Shown: positions 44,663 through 55,000, counted from the first letter of the stretch. The stretch is 64,000 nucleotides of DNA from JBEKTW01 sp049515655 (GCA_049515655.1 JBEKTW010000013.1:37527-101526); one strand, 5' to 3'. Numbers and translations are program-made. Notes: a model not told the origin generated them from the letters alone.

Positions 44663-47197
44663 TCATCGTGAGCGCACGAACTCACCATGTTCGACACTCC
44701 AATCGAGTCCAAAGAAGCCGGTCATGAGAACACCTTCATCTCCTTTCATCAGGACTTCTGCGTTCAAAACAGTACAATCGGGCAGGCCGAACCCGGGGCT
44801 GAGATACGGCAGGCGATTGTTCATCCTCATTCCCACTATCCCGGTTCCCGCTATGACTCCGACGCTTGCCGTCTCACTTCCGGCTTTCGGCCGCACGAAC
44901 AGACAGGTGATGTCGTCTCCGGAGAATTTCTGTTTATCGATTTTCACGAAGCCGTCTCCGACCTGCACCGGGCTCCCGGATAACAGATCATTCCATGCCG
45001 CGTTCGTATTTTTGTTGCCAAAGAGGATGACGTTCCGGTCCGGGTATTCGGAGGGATTGAAATCAACATCGGCGACAACATCAATGGAGCCGTTCCCCTG
45101 ATACCAGAATTTTTCCGCATCGCAGCGTGCCTTGCTGAACGACCATGCATTTTCCTCCCTTGAACCCTTTGTACCGAAGACGAAGACCATGTTGTTGCGG
45201 AAGACGTCCTTGAAGGTTCCATAGCGGCGGGCATTCTTGAGGTCCGGCGATGGTTCCCGGCTCACCGACCATTTCCCATCGTCCAGCTCAATCCACAGCC
45301 GTTGTTGACCGGAGGTTAACCGTATGCCGCTCAATTTCTGACTATCCAGCATGACGGACACGGTATCACTGGAGCGGATGATATCGAGGTCGAGCGCCAT
45401 TCGCGCGACATTCTTCGTCGTGCCGACAAACCGCTTCAATCCCGGGTCAAACCGAATGTCGACGGAGCTCATCTTGAGTTGTTCAACCTGGGCGTCGATG
45501 GTAACCCAGTTGTTCTTTGAAGAGACGCCGGGATTCGACGTGAGGAAATTGATTTCGCGGATTCGTTCTTTCCCCGGTCTCGCGTGGCGTGCAAAGAAAT
45601 CAAACATCGGAGCCCAGTCAACACAATCGGCACCCGGCTCGTCGGACTTGTCCCACCAGTGCCCCATTCCTGGTTCTTCGTCATAGATGAAGTCCTTGTG
45701 CGATCCTTTCAGATGTTCCACAATCGAACGCGCTTCATCGGGCGGTACGTTGTCGTCCACCGAACCCTGCAGGACATAGACGCCGAGCTGTTTGTAATTG
45801 TCAATGTACTGGAACGTTTCGCTTGGCGTGGTCGACCTCCTGATCATCCTGCGAATCTCCGAGCTATCGACAATATTCTGACCGCGGAACCTATACGTCC
45901 AGAAACTTATCCAGCCTGCACTCGGTCCGATGGCGGCAAACTTGTCCGGAAACATTGCGCCGACATGCCACACTCCGTGCCCGCCCATGGAATGGCCGGT
46001 TAGATAGATTCTGTTCTCATCGATAGCATACCGGCTTCCGACAGCATCCATCGCCTCCAGAGCGTCGAGGCGCCCCCAGTCTTCCCAGTTGAATCCATAC
46101 GGTCGTCTGTTCGTCGGCGCGACGATGTGTCCCCATGTCTTGGGATAGTACGAAGCCGATTGATTAATCGCCTCAACGGAAGCGCCGTGCAACGAGAGAA
46201 ACAATGCCGCAGGCGACTCCTTGCTGTATCCTATGGCCGGATTGATCGCGTAATATTGGATGCTCCCATCTATCCCGCTGATGAATGTCTCTTTCCGGTT
46301 TTCCTCCCGACCGACGACACGAAACGGGATTGAAATCGTATCGACTGTACTCATCGCGCCCCGGATCTTTTGGAAGAGCGATACCTTCACACCTAACTTT
46401 GATTTCTCGTTGATCGCCGCGCTTAACAAATGAAACTTCACTTTTCTCACGCTTAGCGGCTGGATGAGAGGAACGGGAATCCAACCGCCTTCGGCATTTC
46501 CAATCGATGCGTTTATGAACACTTGCTTCAGCGGGTCATTTGTCGAGTTGACGACGACAATCGCCCCCCACGTATCGATCTTTTCACCGGCGACAAAGTC
46601 CGGAATGGTAATATCTCTTGGATTAAACATTATCGGCTGCCGGGGGGAACACAACTTCACTTTCAGCCTTCCGCGAGAGCATCGGAAAAGAAACTCATTC
46701 TTTCCCCGTTCGAGTTGGACTGGAAGCCAGGAATAATCGAAGCCCGGCTGCCAGGACTCCAGCACATCGCTTAACCCGTAAGGATTTCCCGAGCGGGGCA
46801 CTTCATTGACATACACCATCTCGTCTCCCATTGCCTGCAGCAGCATGACGGTTTTCATTTTCATCTCAACGGAAAAATACACATAGCAGCCGCTCAGAAC
46901 GGAATCCTCAAACCATCCTTTCTCATCAGCCTTGATGGATTGCCATTCTTTCTCCACCGCATCCCGGAACGTGACTTTTTCGTGTAGCTTCGGTGCCTTC
47001 CATTTTCCCAGAACCAGATTTGCCTCAACAGGATTGGAAACTACAAATGTCTCCAGGTAGCCTGTAGGCAACGGAAGCGCCAGACCTTCCCGCAGAAGAA
47101 GTGTGTCTCCGACCTGCGCGTTAAGGGCGCATTGAAGGAAAAAGAAAAGCGCTGCCGCTATCCACGGCAAGGATTGTTCTTTGATGTTAGTTTTCAT
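44663..47197 (-). CDS. Exported alpha/beta hydrolase, prolyl oligopeptidase (S9)-like
   Basis: An 844-residue protein with signal peptide (WIAAALFFFLQCALNAQ). A beta-rich N-terminal half (about 25-300) precedes an alpha/beta-hydrolase domain with nucleophile elbow GHSMGGHG (Ser 403), candidate acid Asp in GSVDDNVPPDEA and catalytic His in GMGHWWD. The pattern fits the S9/esterase-like (PHB depolymerase/AXE) superfamily, and exact substrate cannot be assigned. A C-terminal extension of about 300 residues follows and has no T9SS motif, so it probably stays in the periplasm. Its stop is 31 bp before the M1 peptidase start, which argues for one operon. Confidence 0.85.
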   Translation of the reverse strand: MKTNIKEQSLPWIAAALFFFLQCALNAQVGDTLLLREGLALPLPTGYLETFVVSNPVEANLVLGKWKAPKLHEKVTFRDAVEKEWQSIKADEKGWFEDSVLSGCYVYFSVEMKMKTVMLLQAMGDEMVYVNEVPRSGNPYGLSDVLESWQPGFDYSWLPVQLERGKNEFLFRCSRGRLKVKLCSPRQPIMFNPRDITIPDFVAGEKIDTWGAIVVVNSTNDPLKQVFINASIGNAEGGWIPVPLIQPLSVRKVKFHLLSAAINEKSKLGVKVSLFQKIRGAMSTVDTISIPFRVVGREENRKETFISGIDGSIQYYAINPAIGYSKESPAALFLSLHGASVEAINQSASYYPKTWGHIVAPTNRRPYGFNWEDWGRLDALEAMDAVGSRYAIDENRIYLTGHSMGGHGVWHVGAMFPDKFAAIGPSAGWISFWTYRFRGQNIVDSSEIRRMIRRSTTPSETFQYIDNYKQLGVYVLQGSVDDNVPPDEARSIVEHLKGSHKDFIYDEEPGMGHWWDKSDEPGADCVDWAPMFDFFARHARPGKERIREINFLTSNPGVSSKNNWVTIDAQVEQLKMSSVDIRFDPGLKRFVGTTKNVARMALDLDIIRSSDTVSVMLDSQKLSGIRLTSGQQRLWIELDDGKWSVSREPSPDLKNARRYGTFKDVFRNNMVFVFGTKGSREENAWSFSKARCDAEKFWYQGNGSIDVVADVDFNPSEYPDRNVILFGNKNTNAAWNDLLSGSPVQVGDGFVKIDKQKFSGDDITCLFVRPKAGSETASVGVIAGTGIVGMRMNNRLPYLSPGFGLPDCTVLNAEVLMKGDEGVLMTGFFGLDWSVEHGEFVRSR

Positions 47198-47232
47198 GAT
47201 CTTTTATCAATTATATTTTGAATCATACATGA

Positions 47233-48351
47233 TCAACGGTCGGTTTCCAGAGCTTGAAGAAATTCATGTTTGAGGCTTGATGCGGAGAAAAATATGACCC
47301 CGTTTGCTTTCAAGCTTCTACTGATTACGACCTGCTGCAAAACACCCTCGGGCGTATTCTGATTGTGCGAAGTGCCGACGCCAACCCCGAGACACACCTG
47401 ACAGCGTCCTTGCGCAATACTGACGGCATGCCGCCCATATTGCTCGAAGAATCCCGCATTGTTGGTATACAACATCGGACAGATCATATCGATCAAGCTA
47501 TCCTTTGCCCACTGCTCCCAGTCCTGACCGATCAATACCTTTGCGTTGTCTGCGTCTGGAAAAACTGCGGCCGAAATTCTGACCGAACGGTTCTCTTTCT
47601 TTAATGCCTCCTTCAGCTCGTGTACAAACTGTTCAACCTGTCGTCCGTTCCATTTAATCCATTCGTTCCAGAGGATGTTTCCAGAGTCCATGGCCTTGAT
47701 ACTCAGCGGATCCTCCCCCGAATACTCTTTGAATCGCGCCCGTGTTTGAGGGTCGAAACTGTAATAGTTTTCCGTTGGCTCGCAGGGATAACGGATATAA
47801 TCAAGATGTATCCAGTCGACCGGGTACAGGTGTGCCAGCTCGGTCATCAGGCTTATCTCGTACCGGCGAACTTCCGGGAGAGCCGGATTGACGACGCCCA
47901 CGAGCTCGGATTTCCGGCTCCGGATGAGCCACTCCGGATGCTGCCGCACCTCTCCGTACATTCCGCTTTCCGTAAAAACGCAGAACCAGGGATGGACGAC
48001 CATGTGCCGCTTTTGAGCTTCTTCCAGAATCGCCCCGAAGAAGTCCCAGTTCCAGGCTGTGTCTCTCGGAGCAATCCGGCTATTGTAGTAAACGAGTCCG
48101 GACGTTGATTTTACCATCACCATGAGGGTATTGATGCCGGCTTTCACATACTCATCCAACGTGATCTGCATCTGAGAAATCGCGTTGTTCCTGTCCGCAC
48201 CAAAGTATCCCGGAGAAAGCCAGACACCGCGAATTTCATCTCGTGATCCACTTCCGCTTGTTTGGGAAAACAGATATGCGTGAACGGGGGAACACGTCAT
48301 CAGCAGCAGTAGAAACACGAACGAAGAGACGGATGTTCGGGAATGCGACAT
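47233..48351 (-). CDS. Exported glycoside hydrolase-like protein (GHL10/DUF187 type)
   Basis: A 372-residue protein with a signal peptide ending near SSFVFLLLLMTCSPVHA. The rest matches the GHL10 (FenI-like, PF02638) TIM-barrel pattern: RGVWLSPGYFG at the start, the barrel strands VKAGINTLMVMVKSTSG, HMVVHPWFCVF, WIHLDYIRYP and VRISAAVFPD, and KDSLIDMICPMLYTNN. The Asp-Tyr pair in LDYIRYP is a typical active-site element in this family. Activity is a polysaccharide hydrolase, substrate unknown. It sits in the same direction as the S9-like gene, 35 bp upstream of it. Confidence 0.82.
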   Translation of the reverse strand: MSHSRTSVSSFVFLLLLMTCSPVHAYLFSQTSGSGSRDEIRGVWLSPGYFGADRNNAISQMQITLDEYVKAGINTLMVMVKSTSGLVYYNSRIAPRDTAWNWDFFGAILEEAQKRHMVVHPWFCVFTESGMYGEVRQHPEWLIRSRKSELVGVVNPALPEVRRYEISLMTELAHLYPVDWIHLDYIRYPCEPTENYYSFDPQTRARFKEYSGEDPLSIKAMDSGNILWNEWIKWNGRQVEQFVHELKEALKKENRSVRISAAVFPDADNAKVLIGQDWEQWAKDSLIDMICPMLYTNNAGFFEQYGRHAVSIAQGRCQVCLGVGVGTSHNQNTPEGVLQQVVISRSLKANGVIFFSASSLKHEFLQALETDR

Positions 48352-48472
48352 GATTGATTCCTTATGATGTCATCGCAAAGTTCAGAGTATGGGTTGTCGT
48401 GGATGGAATACTCTTGTCACAATAGAGCCGATCCGCCGGTTGAACAGGGCTGATTATTTTCCAGTGGAAAGG

Positions 48473-49753
48473 CTACGGCTTGAAGTATTCGCCGTACATG
48501 AGAGGTTCACCCTTTTCCCATGGTTTATATTCATTCGCAAAATCAATCCGGTCTCCGAGAACGGGATGGTCCGCTCGCCACAGAGTGTACATCGTGCCCG
48601 GCCGGGGAACGCTGAGGTTCTCCATCTGGAGCTTCACGAACGCCGTCGCAGCATCGTGGCTGCTCCGGGTAATTTCAAGGCCGAACCGGTCAGCTTCGTG
48701 CTCGATGGAACGGGAATACCAGTTGGCAAACGGCGTGATGAGAAATCCGAAGAAATTAATAAGCAGGAGAATGAGCGGGAGCGACGCGATATCCGAAAGC
48801 CGGTCGAAACCGAATCGCTGTCTGAACCGCTTGACGAATGCACCGGCCGCCCGGTAGGCGAGGTAGAGTGTCAGAAGACTGATCAGCGAGATGAAGACAA
48901 TGAGTTTCCAGACGTGGCCGAGCACGTAGTGCCCCATCTCGTGTGCCATAACGAAGAGGAGTTCCTTTTCGTTGAGCTTATTGATGGTATTATCCCAAAG
49001 GACAATCCGTTTCGACCCCATGAATCCGGTGACGTAGGCGTTCACTTTTTTCGTGTCGACACTCTTATTCACCTCAAACACGCGGCCCCCTTCAATCCCG
49101 GCACGGTCTGCCAGGGCGAGAATCTTTGCCTCGAGAGCTTTATTTTTCATCGGACCGAAGTCGTTGAACAGCGGCTCGATCCAGATGGGCGAGACGATCA
49201 GCGCGAGGATGGTAAACGGCATCATGAGGATCCCCACGTACAGCCACCAGCGTTTAGGACTCTTCTCCAGCAGCAGGTACGGAATCCACAGAAAGAGAAA
49301 TCCAATGATGATCCCGACCATCAGTCCCTTGAGAGCGTCAACGAACCATTTACCGAATGTCTGGTTAGAAAGATCGTAGGCATGCTGTCTGACAAAGTCT
49401 TCGTAGTAGCTCAGAGGCAGGTTGATAACGAAAAAGATCGCTGAAAAAATAATGAAATAAATCCCAACCGTAAAGAACCAGCGCCTACCCAGCTTCTCGG
49501 CCCAGGTCCGTATCTTCGATGAGAAGCCCGTGAAGAGGAAGACCGCTGGAATCAACAATCCCCAGATCACATCGACCATCCAGAGTATGTTGCTACCGGC
49601 GTGATACTCAAGCGCCTTCTGGCTCGGTTCCGGGACAGGGACCGGAACATTCTGGAATTGTACGGTGTCCGGCTGGGATTGTGACGGAACGGCCTGCACC
49701 GAGGCAAGGACACCCATCGAAAGCAGAATTGCTGCAATAATGAAGTATCGCAT
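48473..49753 (-). CDS. M48-family membrane metallopeptidase (Ste24/HtpX type)
   Basis: A 426-residue protease. Start ATG 49753 has GAGGAG seven bases upstream. The frame extends to 49819 but without a ribosome site. Zinc motif AHEMGHYVLGH with His 271, Glu 272, His 275, and the distal Glu in SIEHEADRFGLE match the Ste24/M48A pattern. There are a cleavable or anchoring N-terminal segment (YFIIAAILLSMGVLASVQA) and about six further hydrophobic helices flanking the catalytic site. It cleaves peptides near the inner membrane, probably for quality control. The MITE-like element lies just upstream. Confidence 0.9.
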   Translation of the reverse strand: MRYFIIAAILLSMGVLASVQAVPSQSQPDTVQFQNVPVPVPEPSQKALEYHAGSNILWMVDVIWGLLIPAVFLFTGFSSKIRTWAEKLGRRWFFTVGIYFIIFSAIFFVINLPLSYYEDFVRQHAYDLSNQTFGKWFVDALKGLMVGIIIGFLFLWIPYLLLEKSPKRWWLYVGILMMPFTILALIVSPIWIEPLFNDFGPMKNKALEAKILALADRAGIEGGRVFEVNKSVDTKKVNAYVTGFMGSKRIVLWDNTINKLNEKELLFVMAHEMGHYVLGHVWKLIVFISLISLLTLYLAYRAAGAFVKRFRQRFGFDRLSDIASLPLILLLINFFGFLITPFANWYSRSIEHEADRFGLEITRSSHDAATAFVKLQMENLSVPRPGTMYTLWRADHPVLGDRIDFANEYKPWEKGEPLMYGEYFKP

Positions 49754-49839
49754 CGATTCACTCCTCATTGGTATATAGTGCCGGGCGTCCGGTGAGCCCC
49801 GGCACGATGGTTCGTTCACTCGCTCTACGAATCAATATT

Positions 49840-50030
49840 TGATGTTACGGAAAAGTGGGCTGCGGATGAAATCAGCCATCCGAACTCACCCTGTGGTCCC
49901 TCTCTAACGTTAGAGAGGGACGTTGGCCGCGGAAGCGCTTCCCCTTCTCTACTTGTAGAGAAGGGGGCGGGGGATGAGTTCCGAAAATCGCATCATAAGA
50001 GTTCCTTTTCCCCTCCATGCGTAACATCAC
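49840..50030. mobile_element. MITE-like element with three hairpins, copy 1
   Basis: Bounded by perfect 10-bp terminal inverted repeats (TGATGTTACG at 49840-49849; its complement at 50020-50029). It contains a 24-bp perfect palindrome (49897-49920), a 12-bp palindrome GGAAGCGCTTCC (49931-49942) and a 12-bp-stem hairpin (49941-49966). Possible target duplication TCAATA lies on both sides with imperfect ends. A second copy lies at 55001-55195 at about 90 percent identity by eye. No gene is inside. Confidence 0.7.
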
Positions 50031-50067
50031 TCAATAATCAATCTGCGGGGAGCGGCGCCCGCTCTGA

Positions 50068-52005
50068 TCAATTAACTGCTTCCGCAAGAAGCAATTCTAT
50101 CTGCTGCGTCAGTTCCTCTTCCATTTCCGGACCGTCGAATCCGACAGTTTTAAACGCGATGTCGCTCTTCGAGTCAATGACGAATTTTGTGGGAATACCT
50201 TCCACGCCATATTTATCGATAACATTGTTGTCTGCGTCGATAAACACCGGAAAACTGTATTTGTTATCCACAACAAACTTCTTCGCATTCGCGACCGTCG
50301 CGTCATAATCCTTCTGGCGCTCCCATGTGTTGATCGCCAGAAAAACCACTTTTTGATTGGCTTTGTATTTGTCATACACTTTCTGTAGAAATGGGAACGA
50401 CATCTTGCACGGCCCGCACCACGTCGCCCAGAAATCGAGGACGACAACTTTCCCTTTCAAGGCAGACAACATCACCGGTGTCCCCTCGAGGTTCTTGAGC
50501 GTGAAATCAATCGAAGGCTTGCTGATTCTGCTTTCGATGACTTTCTTTTTCATCGCAGCCACCATCTCGTTGTGGGCATCTGCCATGATTCCGTCAAACT
50601 CTTTCTGTTTATCGTTTGACAACTTCTCGAATCCTTCCTTCGCCCCTTCCCTACCCGCGAAAGCTTCCTTGAAGTAGTTCACCAGGTTATCGTTACTCTT
50701 TCCTTTGGCGATGCAGGTCCGACCAACCTCCATTGCCGTGTCGAACTTTTTGTTACTTACCAGACATCCGAGATAGCGTGCGTCCAGTTCGACGTCGTCG
50801 CCCTGAGATAGTTTGTACGCTTCCCCGAAACTTCCTTCTGCGCCCGTCAGATCACCGATTTTTAGAAGAGCCTGACCATATTTGTCATAGCTTGTTGCTT
50901 TTTCTTCCTGGACGCTTTCGTTCCATTCCTTCTGGGTTTTGTAGTAAGAACGGGCAGTACTATCGACGATATTGCTCAACTCCACAGCTTTCTTCGCAAA
51001 GGCCACTGCTTCACGCAGCCGGTCTTCCTTTGCCATGAGTTTTGTGACGATCTGGGAGTAGTTGTATGCCGCCGGCTTCGTCATTTGTGAAATAATTTTG
51101 ATCGCCTTGTCGACATCATTCGCCTGGATACAGTAATAAAACACGGTGGAAAGTTTGTTTTGAGTATCCGTGCTGTCGAGATCCGGGAATTCTGCGAAGT
51201 ATTTTTCTGCAAATTCCACTTTTTTCTGCGGAGTGGTTTCCTTTCTGATATCGCCCCATCGCACGGATCGCGCCAGAAGCCCCCTCGGATTGCGGGGGAC
51301 TCCGGTTTCACGAATCTCCCGGGCTTTGCTCGAGTCGCCGAGGGCGTTGTACCAGGCTACGTATCTGGAGAGAAGCGAGTCGTTCATTTTATCTTTTTCA
51401 TAGAACACATCCAGCTCCGCCTTCATCCGCGCTTTGGACGAATCGGACGGATCCTTTTGCAGGGTCATATCCCAGAGCGTGGAGGCGGCATCCCAACTAT
51501 CAGGATACCGTTCCTTCTCAGCGAGAAATTCCGCCCTCGCGGCATTTTCATCATGCGTGCGTTTGAACGACCTGATCCCATAGCGGTAGAGCTGCGCCTG
51601 TCCGTAGTGTGCCCCCTTCACGGGCAGGCCGTCATTCGCATACACCATCGAGGCCCAGACATTATCGTCGTTGTCGTCGACCTTTTCACCCGACACAAAC
51701 CGGAACAGTAATAGCTTTACCTTCGGGTCGTCCAAAACGAATGAAGATTCCCAGACCTTCCCGTCGCTCTTCATCGGAAGCTCTCTGAGGTAATCCTGCT
51801 TGAAATCCCCCATGTACATGAACACATCCAGAGTGATTTCCTTCGCGTCCCGGAAGACAGCTTTCGGACTTTCTGAGTTATACACAACGGAAACTGTCTC
51901 TCCGACTTTGGGATGGTCGGGAGAGAGAGAAAACACTTCACGCGAAACCTGAGCGCGGGAGATATTGATTGCCAGGAGAATAAGAAAACAGAGAGTGCAT
52001 TTCAT
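50068..52005 (-). CDS. Exported TPR protein with C-terminal thioredoxin (TlpA-like) domain
   Basis: A 645-residue protein with signal peptide MKCTLCFLILLAINISRAQ and a beta-rich N-terminal part (about 20-150). Helical tetratricopeptide-like repeats follow (about 160-455), then a TlpA/AhpC-type thioredoxin domain from about 500. The redox motif is WCGPC with W529 and Cys 530/533 after VVLDFWAT, and the cis-Pro lies in GVEGIPTKFV. The domain order (repeat region then TlpA) occurs in many Bacteroidota proteins of periplasmic redox or maturation. Partners are unknown. It sits upstream of the M48 gene in the same direction with the MITE-like element between. Confidence 0.87.
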   Translation of the reverse strand: MKCTLCFLILLAINISRAQVSREVFSLSPDHPKVGETVSVVYNSESPKAVFRDAKEITLDVFMYMGDFKQDYLRELPMKSDGKVWESSFVLDDPKVKLLLFRFVSGEKVDDNDDNVWASMVYANDGLPVKGAHYGQAQLYRYGIRSFKRTHDENAARAEFLAEKERYPDSWDAASTLWDMTLQKDPSDSSKARMKAELDVFYEKDKMNDSLLSRYVAWYNALGDSSKAREIRETGVPRNPRGLLARSVRWGDIRKETTPQKKVEFAEKYFAEFPDLDSTDTQNKLSTVFYYCIQANDVDKAIKIISQMTKPAAYNYSQIVTKLMAKEDRLREAVAFAKKAVELSNIVDSTARSYYKTQKEWNESVQEEKATSYDKYGQALLKIGDLTGAEGSFGEAYKLSQGDDVELDARYLGCLVSNKKFDTAMEVGRTCIAKGKSNDNLVNYFKEAFAGREGAKEGFEKLSNDKQKEFDGIMADAHNEMVAAMKKKVIESRISKPSIDFTLKNLEGTPVMLSALKGKVVVLDFWATWCGPCKMSFPFLQKVYDKYKANQKVVFLAINTWERQKDYDATVANAKKFVVDNKYSFPVFIDADNNVIDKYGVEGIPTKFVIDSKSDIAFKTVGFDGPEMEEELTQQIELLLAEAVN

Positions 52006-52015
52006 GATGTCGTTC

Positions 52016-52112
52016 CTTGTTCTTGGTTGTTAGTTCTTAGTTGTTAGTTCGTTGTCATTGTTCATTAATCATTGGTTATTTGTCATTGGTTCTGGCCATT
52101 GGTTGGTGGTTC
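52016..52112 (-). repeat. Heptanucleotide-type repeat tract, copy 5 (inverted)
   Basis: The + strand reads GTTAGTTCTTAGTTGTTAGTTC and then TCATTGTTCATTAATCATTGG, the reverse complement of the AACTAAC and AATGACC blocks elsewhere. It lies just upstream of the TPR-TlpA gene start (52005), so here as well the tract leads into a start codon. The remaining gap to 52688 has no credible gene. Confidence 0.6.
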
Positions 52113-52688
52113 TTTGGCGCTGGTCCGACGGCATTACGCTGAATGTTTTCATCAGTTACGGCGATTTCCAAATCATGTTTTAAATTGGGGATTTCGTGTT
52201 TGGATATTGTTTAGGATTTCAGATTTTGTGCTTCGGATTTTACACATCGCGTAACGTGAGTTATTGGTATTGAAACTCTGATTTCCCCGGATGCTTTCCC
52301 TTCACAAGCATGGGAAGAAAGTACGAAAAAATCACGATAGCGACAAACGCTGTAGAACTCAGCTGGCGTTTGTGAAATAACGGTCAGTGCGACTTCATTT
52401 GCGCGTATTTGGGCAGGTCCTCAGTTCGAAGTCGTGGCCTTGCTCCCAACCGCGTCTTGTACCCGCGGTCGGATGTACAACGACACGCAGTAGATTTCAG
52501 CGAGGACCCTGAATTGAAGCGTTTCAGGGCAGGCACATGAGTTAGGGAGGGCACAGGACTTAAAAGCAAAAATGATGTACCACCCGCACTTCTGTCCTTT
52601 GGAACTCATGGAGAGCTTCGTTACCTTAGAGCTACCTAACTCACCTTTGTTTCTAATTCTTATCCTACAATTATAGAAAGGACCTGCT
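52113..52688. other. Gene-free stretch between divergent genes
   Basis: No credible ORF, RNA gene or strong inverted repeat was found here. It must contain the promoter of the SPFH/APC pair. TACAAT near 52663 with a T-rich stretch 16-17 bases upstream is a weak -10 candidate. Confidence 0.4.
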
Positions 52689-53579
52689 ATGATATTCATT
52701 TTCTTTTTGCTCGTCGCAATTGCCGCTTCCATGAGCTGGTGGGCGGCACGGAAGAAAGTCGTCGGCCAGCATAATCTTACGTACCGGACAGCGATGACCG
52801 CCAGCGGGGCTGTCGCAGTGCTCGCCATTGTCATAGCTCTATCGCAATGCCTGACGGTTATTCCGGCCGGTCACGTCGGCGTCATCGATGTATTCGGAAC
52901 GGTGTCTGAAACCACACTGAAGGCGGGAATCAACGGCGTGAACCCACTTGCAGTCGTCACAAAAATGTCGATCAAGACGCAGGAGCTCAAGGAATTGATG
53001 GATGTCCCGTCGAAGGAAGGATTGACGGTGCAGATGGAAATCAGCGTGTTATATCACCTCGACCCCGAGCGCGCATCCCAGATTTACAAAACCGTCGGGG
53101 AGGATTATGTCGAGGTCATCCTTGAGCCGCAATTCCGCTCCGTTAGCCGCGGAGTGACGGCATCGTACGAAGCAAAAGCGCTCTACACTTCCGAGCGCGA
53201 AGTCCTTGCCCAGGTGATCATGAAAGATTTGATAGAGATCGTGGCGCCCCGCGGCGTGGTCATCGAATCAACTCCCCTGCGGAAAGTCGGACTTCCTTCC
53301 GGACTGACGGCGGCTATCGAGGAAAAACTGCGCGCCGAGCAGGAAAGCCAGCGGATGCAATTTATCCTCACGAAGGAGAGCCAGGAGGCCAGCCGGAAGC
53401 GTATCGAGGCTCAGGGCATCTCCGATTTCCAGAAGATCGTGGCGCAGAGTATCAGCGATAACCTCCTCCGCTGGAAGGGAATTGAAGCGACGATGAAGAT
53501 CGCGGAATCCACCAATGCAAAGGTCGTCATCGTCGGAAGTGGAAAGGATGGTTTGCCGGTCATTCTCGACACCAAGTAG
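52689..53579 (+). CDS. SPFH/prohibitin-family membrane protein
   Basis: A 296-residue protein with two N-terminal hydrophobic stretches (about 1-16 and 35-58), then an SPFH/Band 7 domain (about 60-215, beginning TVIPAGHVGVIDVFG) and a charged coiled C-terminal half (AAIEEKLRAEQESQRM...). ATG 52689 follows AAAGGACC, a good ribosome site. Prohibitin-like proteins form large membrane assemblies that organise lipid domains or regulate membrane proteases. Its gene lies 7 bp before the transporter, so the two are co-expressed. Confidence 0.88.
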   Translation: MIFIFFLLVAIAASMSWWAARKKVVGQHNLTYRTAMTASGAVAVLAIVIALSQCLTVIPAGHVGVIDVFGTVSETTLKAGINGVNPLAVVTKMSIKTQELKELMDVPSKEGLTVQMEISVLYHLDPERASQIYKTVGEDYVEVILEPQFRSVSRGVTASYEAKALYTSEREVLAQVIMKDLIEIVAPRGVVIESTPLRKVGLPSGLTAAIEEKLRAEQESQRMQFILTKESQEASRKRIEAQGISDFQKIVAQSISDNLLRWKGIEATMKIAESTNAKVVIVGSGKDGLPVILDTK

Positions 53580-53586
53580 AACCTGA

Positions 53587-54930
53587 ATGAATCCGACCGC
53601 AGAGAACACACAACGCGGGTCGGGCCAGCCGGAGCTCCGACGCGAACTCTCGCTGCTGGATTCGACGATGATCAACGTCGGAAGCATCATCGGCTCCGGT
53701 ATTTTTCTGGTCCCGGCGACCATAGCGCTGTATCTCCACTCGTCATCCCTGGTCATTCTTGTATGGATCATCGGGGGCGGCGTAAGTCTCCTGGGTGCGC
53801 TTTCAGTTGCCGAGCTGGGAGCGATGTACCCGAAGGCGGGCGGGCAGTATGTGTACCTCTCAGACGCCTACGGGCAATTGTGGGGATTCCTCTACGGATG
53901 GACTGCGTTCGCGGTGATCATGGGTGCTTCGATTTCCGCAGTTGCTGTGGGATTCGCAACCTACCTTGGGTATTTTGTGCCGCTTTCGCCTGCGGGAATA
54001 AAGATCGTTGCGATTGGTTCCATCGCAGTGCTCACCTCGGTCAATTGTCTTGGCGTAAAGGCGGGCGCTCTTGTCCAGAATATCTTCACGTTCTCAAAAA
54101 TGGCGGCGCTCCTTCTTCTTGTCATCCTCGGCTTTTTCCTCCATGCCGTGAATTCTGCCGGTTGGTCAACTCTCGCGAGTTTTCCAGCCTTATCAAGTAT
54201 TGCGGGGCCGCTGGGTCTGGCACTGGTGGCTGTGCTCTGGGCGTATGACGGCTGGATCGAGATCACCTACGTCGCGGGAGAGGTCAAAAACCCTCAGAGG
54301 AACATTCCGCGGTCGGTTATTCTTTCGACCCTTCTTGTCATCGTCATCTACTCCCTGACCAATTTCACCTATATCTCGGTTCTCTCACTCGATGCAATCT
54401 CAAAATCAACGCTGGTTGCTGCGGATGCGGCGACAGCGATCATGGGACCCATTGGCGCGACAATGGCAGTCGTCGGTGTCATTATCGCCATGGTGGGATG
54501 CAACAACGGATTTATCCTGACGGGCGCGCGCATCTACTACGCGATGGCATCAGAGAAGGTTTTCTTTAGGTCGTTCGCCAGGATTCACCCGAAGTACCAT
54601 ACTCCCGTGCCGTCGTTAGTCGGCCAGGGTATATTGGCGAGTTTCCTTGTCATCACGAGCACATTCAATCAACTGTTCACCTATGCTATCTTTGCTTCAT
54701 GGATATTCTACGCGATGGCGGCAGGAGCCGTGATTGTACTGCGGAAGAGGTCGCCGGAGCTTCCAAGGTCGTACAGGACATGGGGATATCCGTTCACCCC
54801 CGTTGTTTTCATTCTGTTTTCACTTTATCTCGTGATCGCGACCATCGTTGAAGACCCGAGAGATGCCGTTATCGGACTCGGGATCATCCTTCTTGGATTG
54901 CCCGCATATTTTTATTGGCGGAAGCGATGA
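53587..54930 (+). CDS. APC-superfamily amino acid permease
   Basis: A 447-residue inner-membrane transporter with about 12 hydrophobic segments. The N-terminal motif SIIGSGIFLVPATIA (about 33-47) is the APC-family substrate-binding GSGIF helix 1. Further motifs are AELGAMYPKAGGQYVYL (about 77-94) in helix 3 and GAMEI-like EVKNPQRNIPRS in the loop before helix 7. It looks like a LAT/YfnA-type exchanger or importer. Substrate cannot be decided. It may be coupled functionally to the SPFH protein, but known links are weak. Confidence 0.9.
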   Translation: MNPTAENTQRGSGQPELRRELSLLDSTMINVGSIIGSGIFLVPATIALYLHSSSLVILVWIIGGGVSLLGALSVAELGAMYPKAGGQYVYLSDAYGQLWGFLYGWTAFAVIMGASISAVAVGFATYLGYFVPLSPAGIKIVAIGSIAVLTSVNCLGVKAGALVQNIFTFSKMAALLLLVILGFFLHAVNSAGWSTLASFPALSSIAGPLGLALVAVLWAYDGWIEITYVAGEVKNPQRNIPRSVILSTLLVIVIYSLTNFTYISVLSLDAISKSTLVAADAATAIMGPIGATMAVVGVIIAMVGCNNGFILTGARIYYAMASEKVFFRSFARIHPKYHTPVPSLVGQGILASFLVITSTFNQLFTYAIFASWIFYAMAAGAVIVLRKRSPELPRSYRTWGYPFTPVVFILFSLYLVIATIVEDPRDAVIGLGIILLGLPAYFYWRKR

Positions 54931-55000
54931 CCGGGAATTGATTCGCGCTCAATATTCTGATGCATTTTCTGGTTCAGTCTCTCTTTGTGTGACTGTATCA

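Noticed and set aside
49897..49966. Rho-independent terminators in the MITE-like copies
   Set aside because: The same hairpins occur in both copies in different gene contexts and lack T runs, so an element-internal role is more likely.
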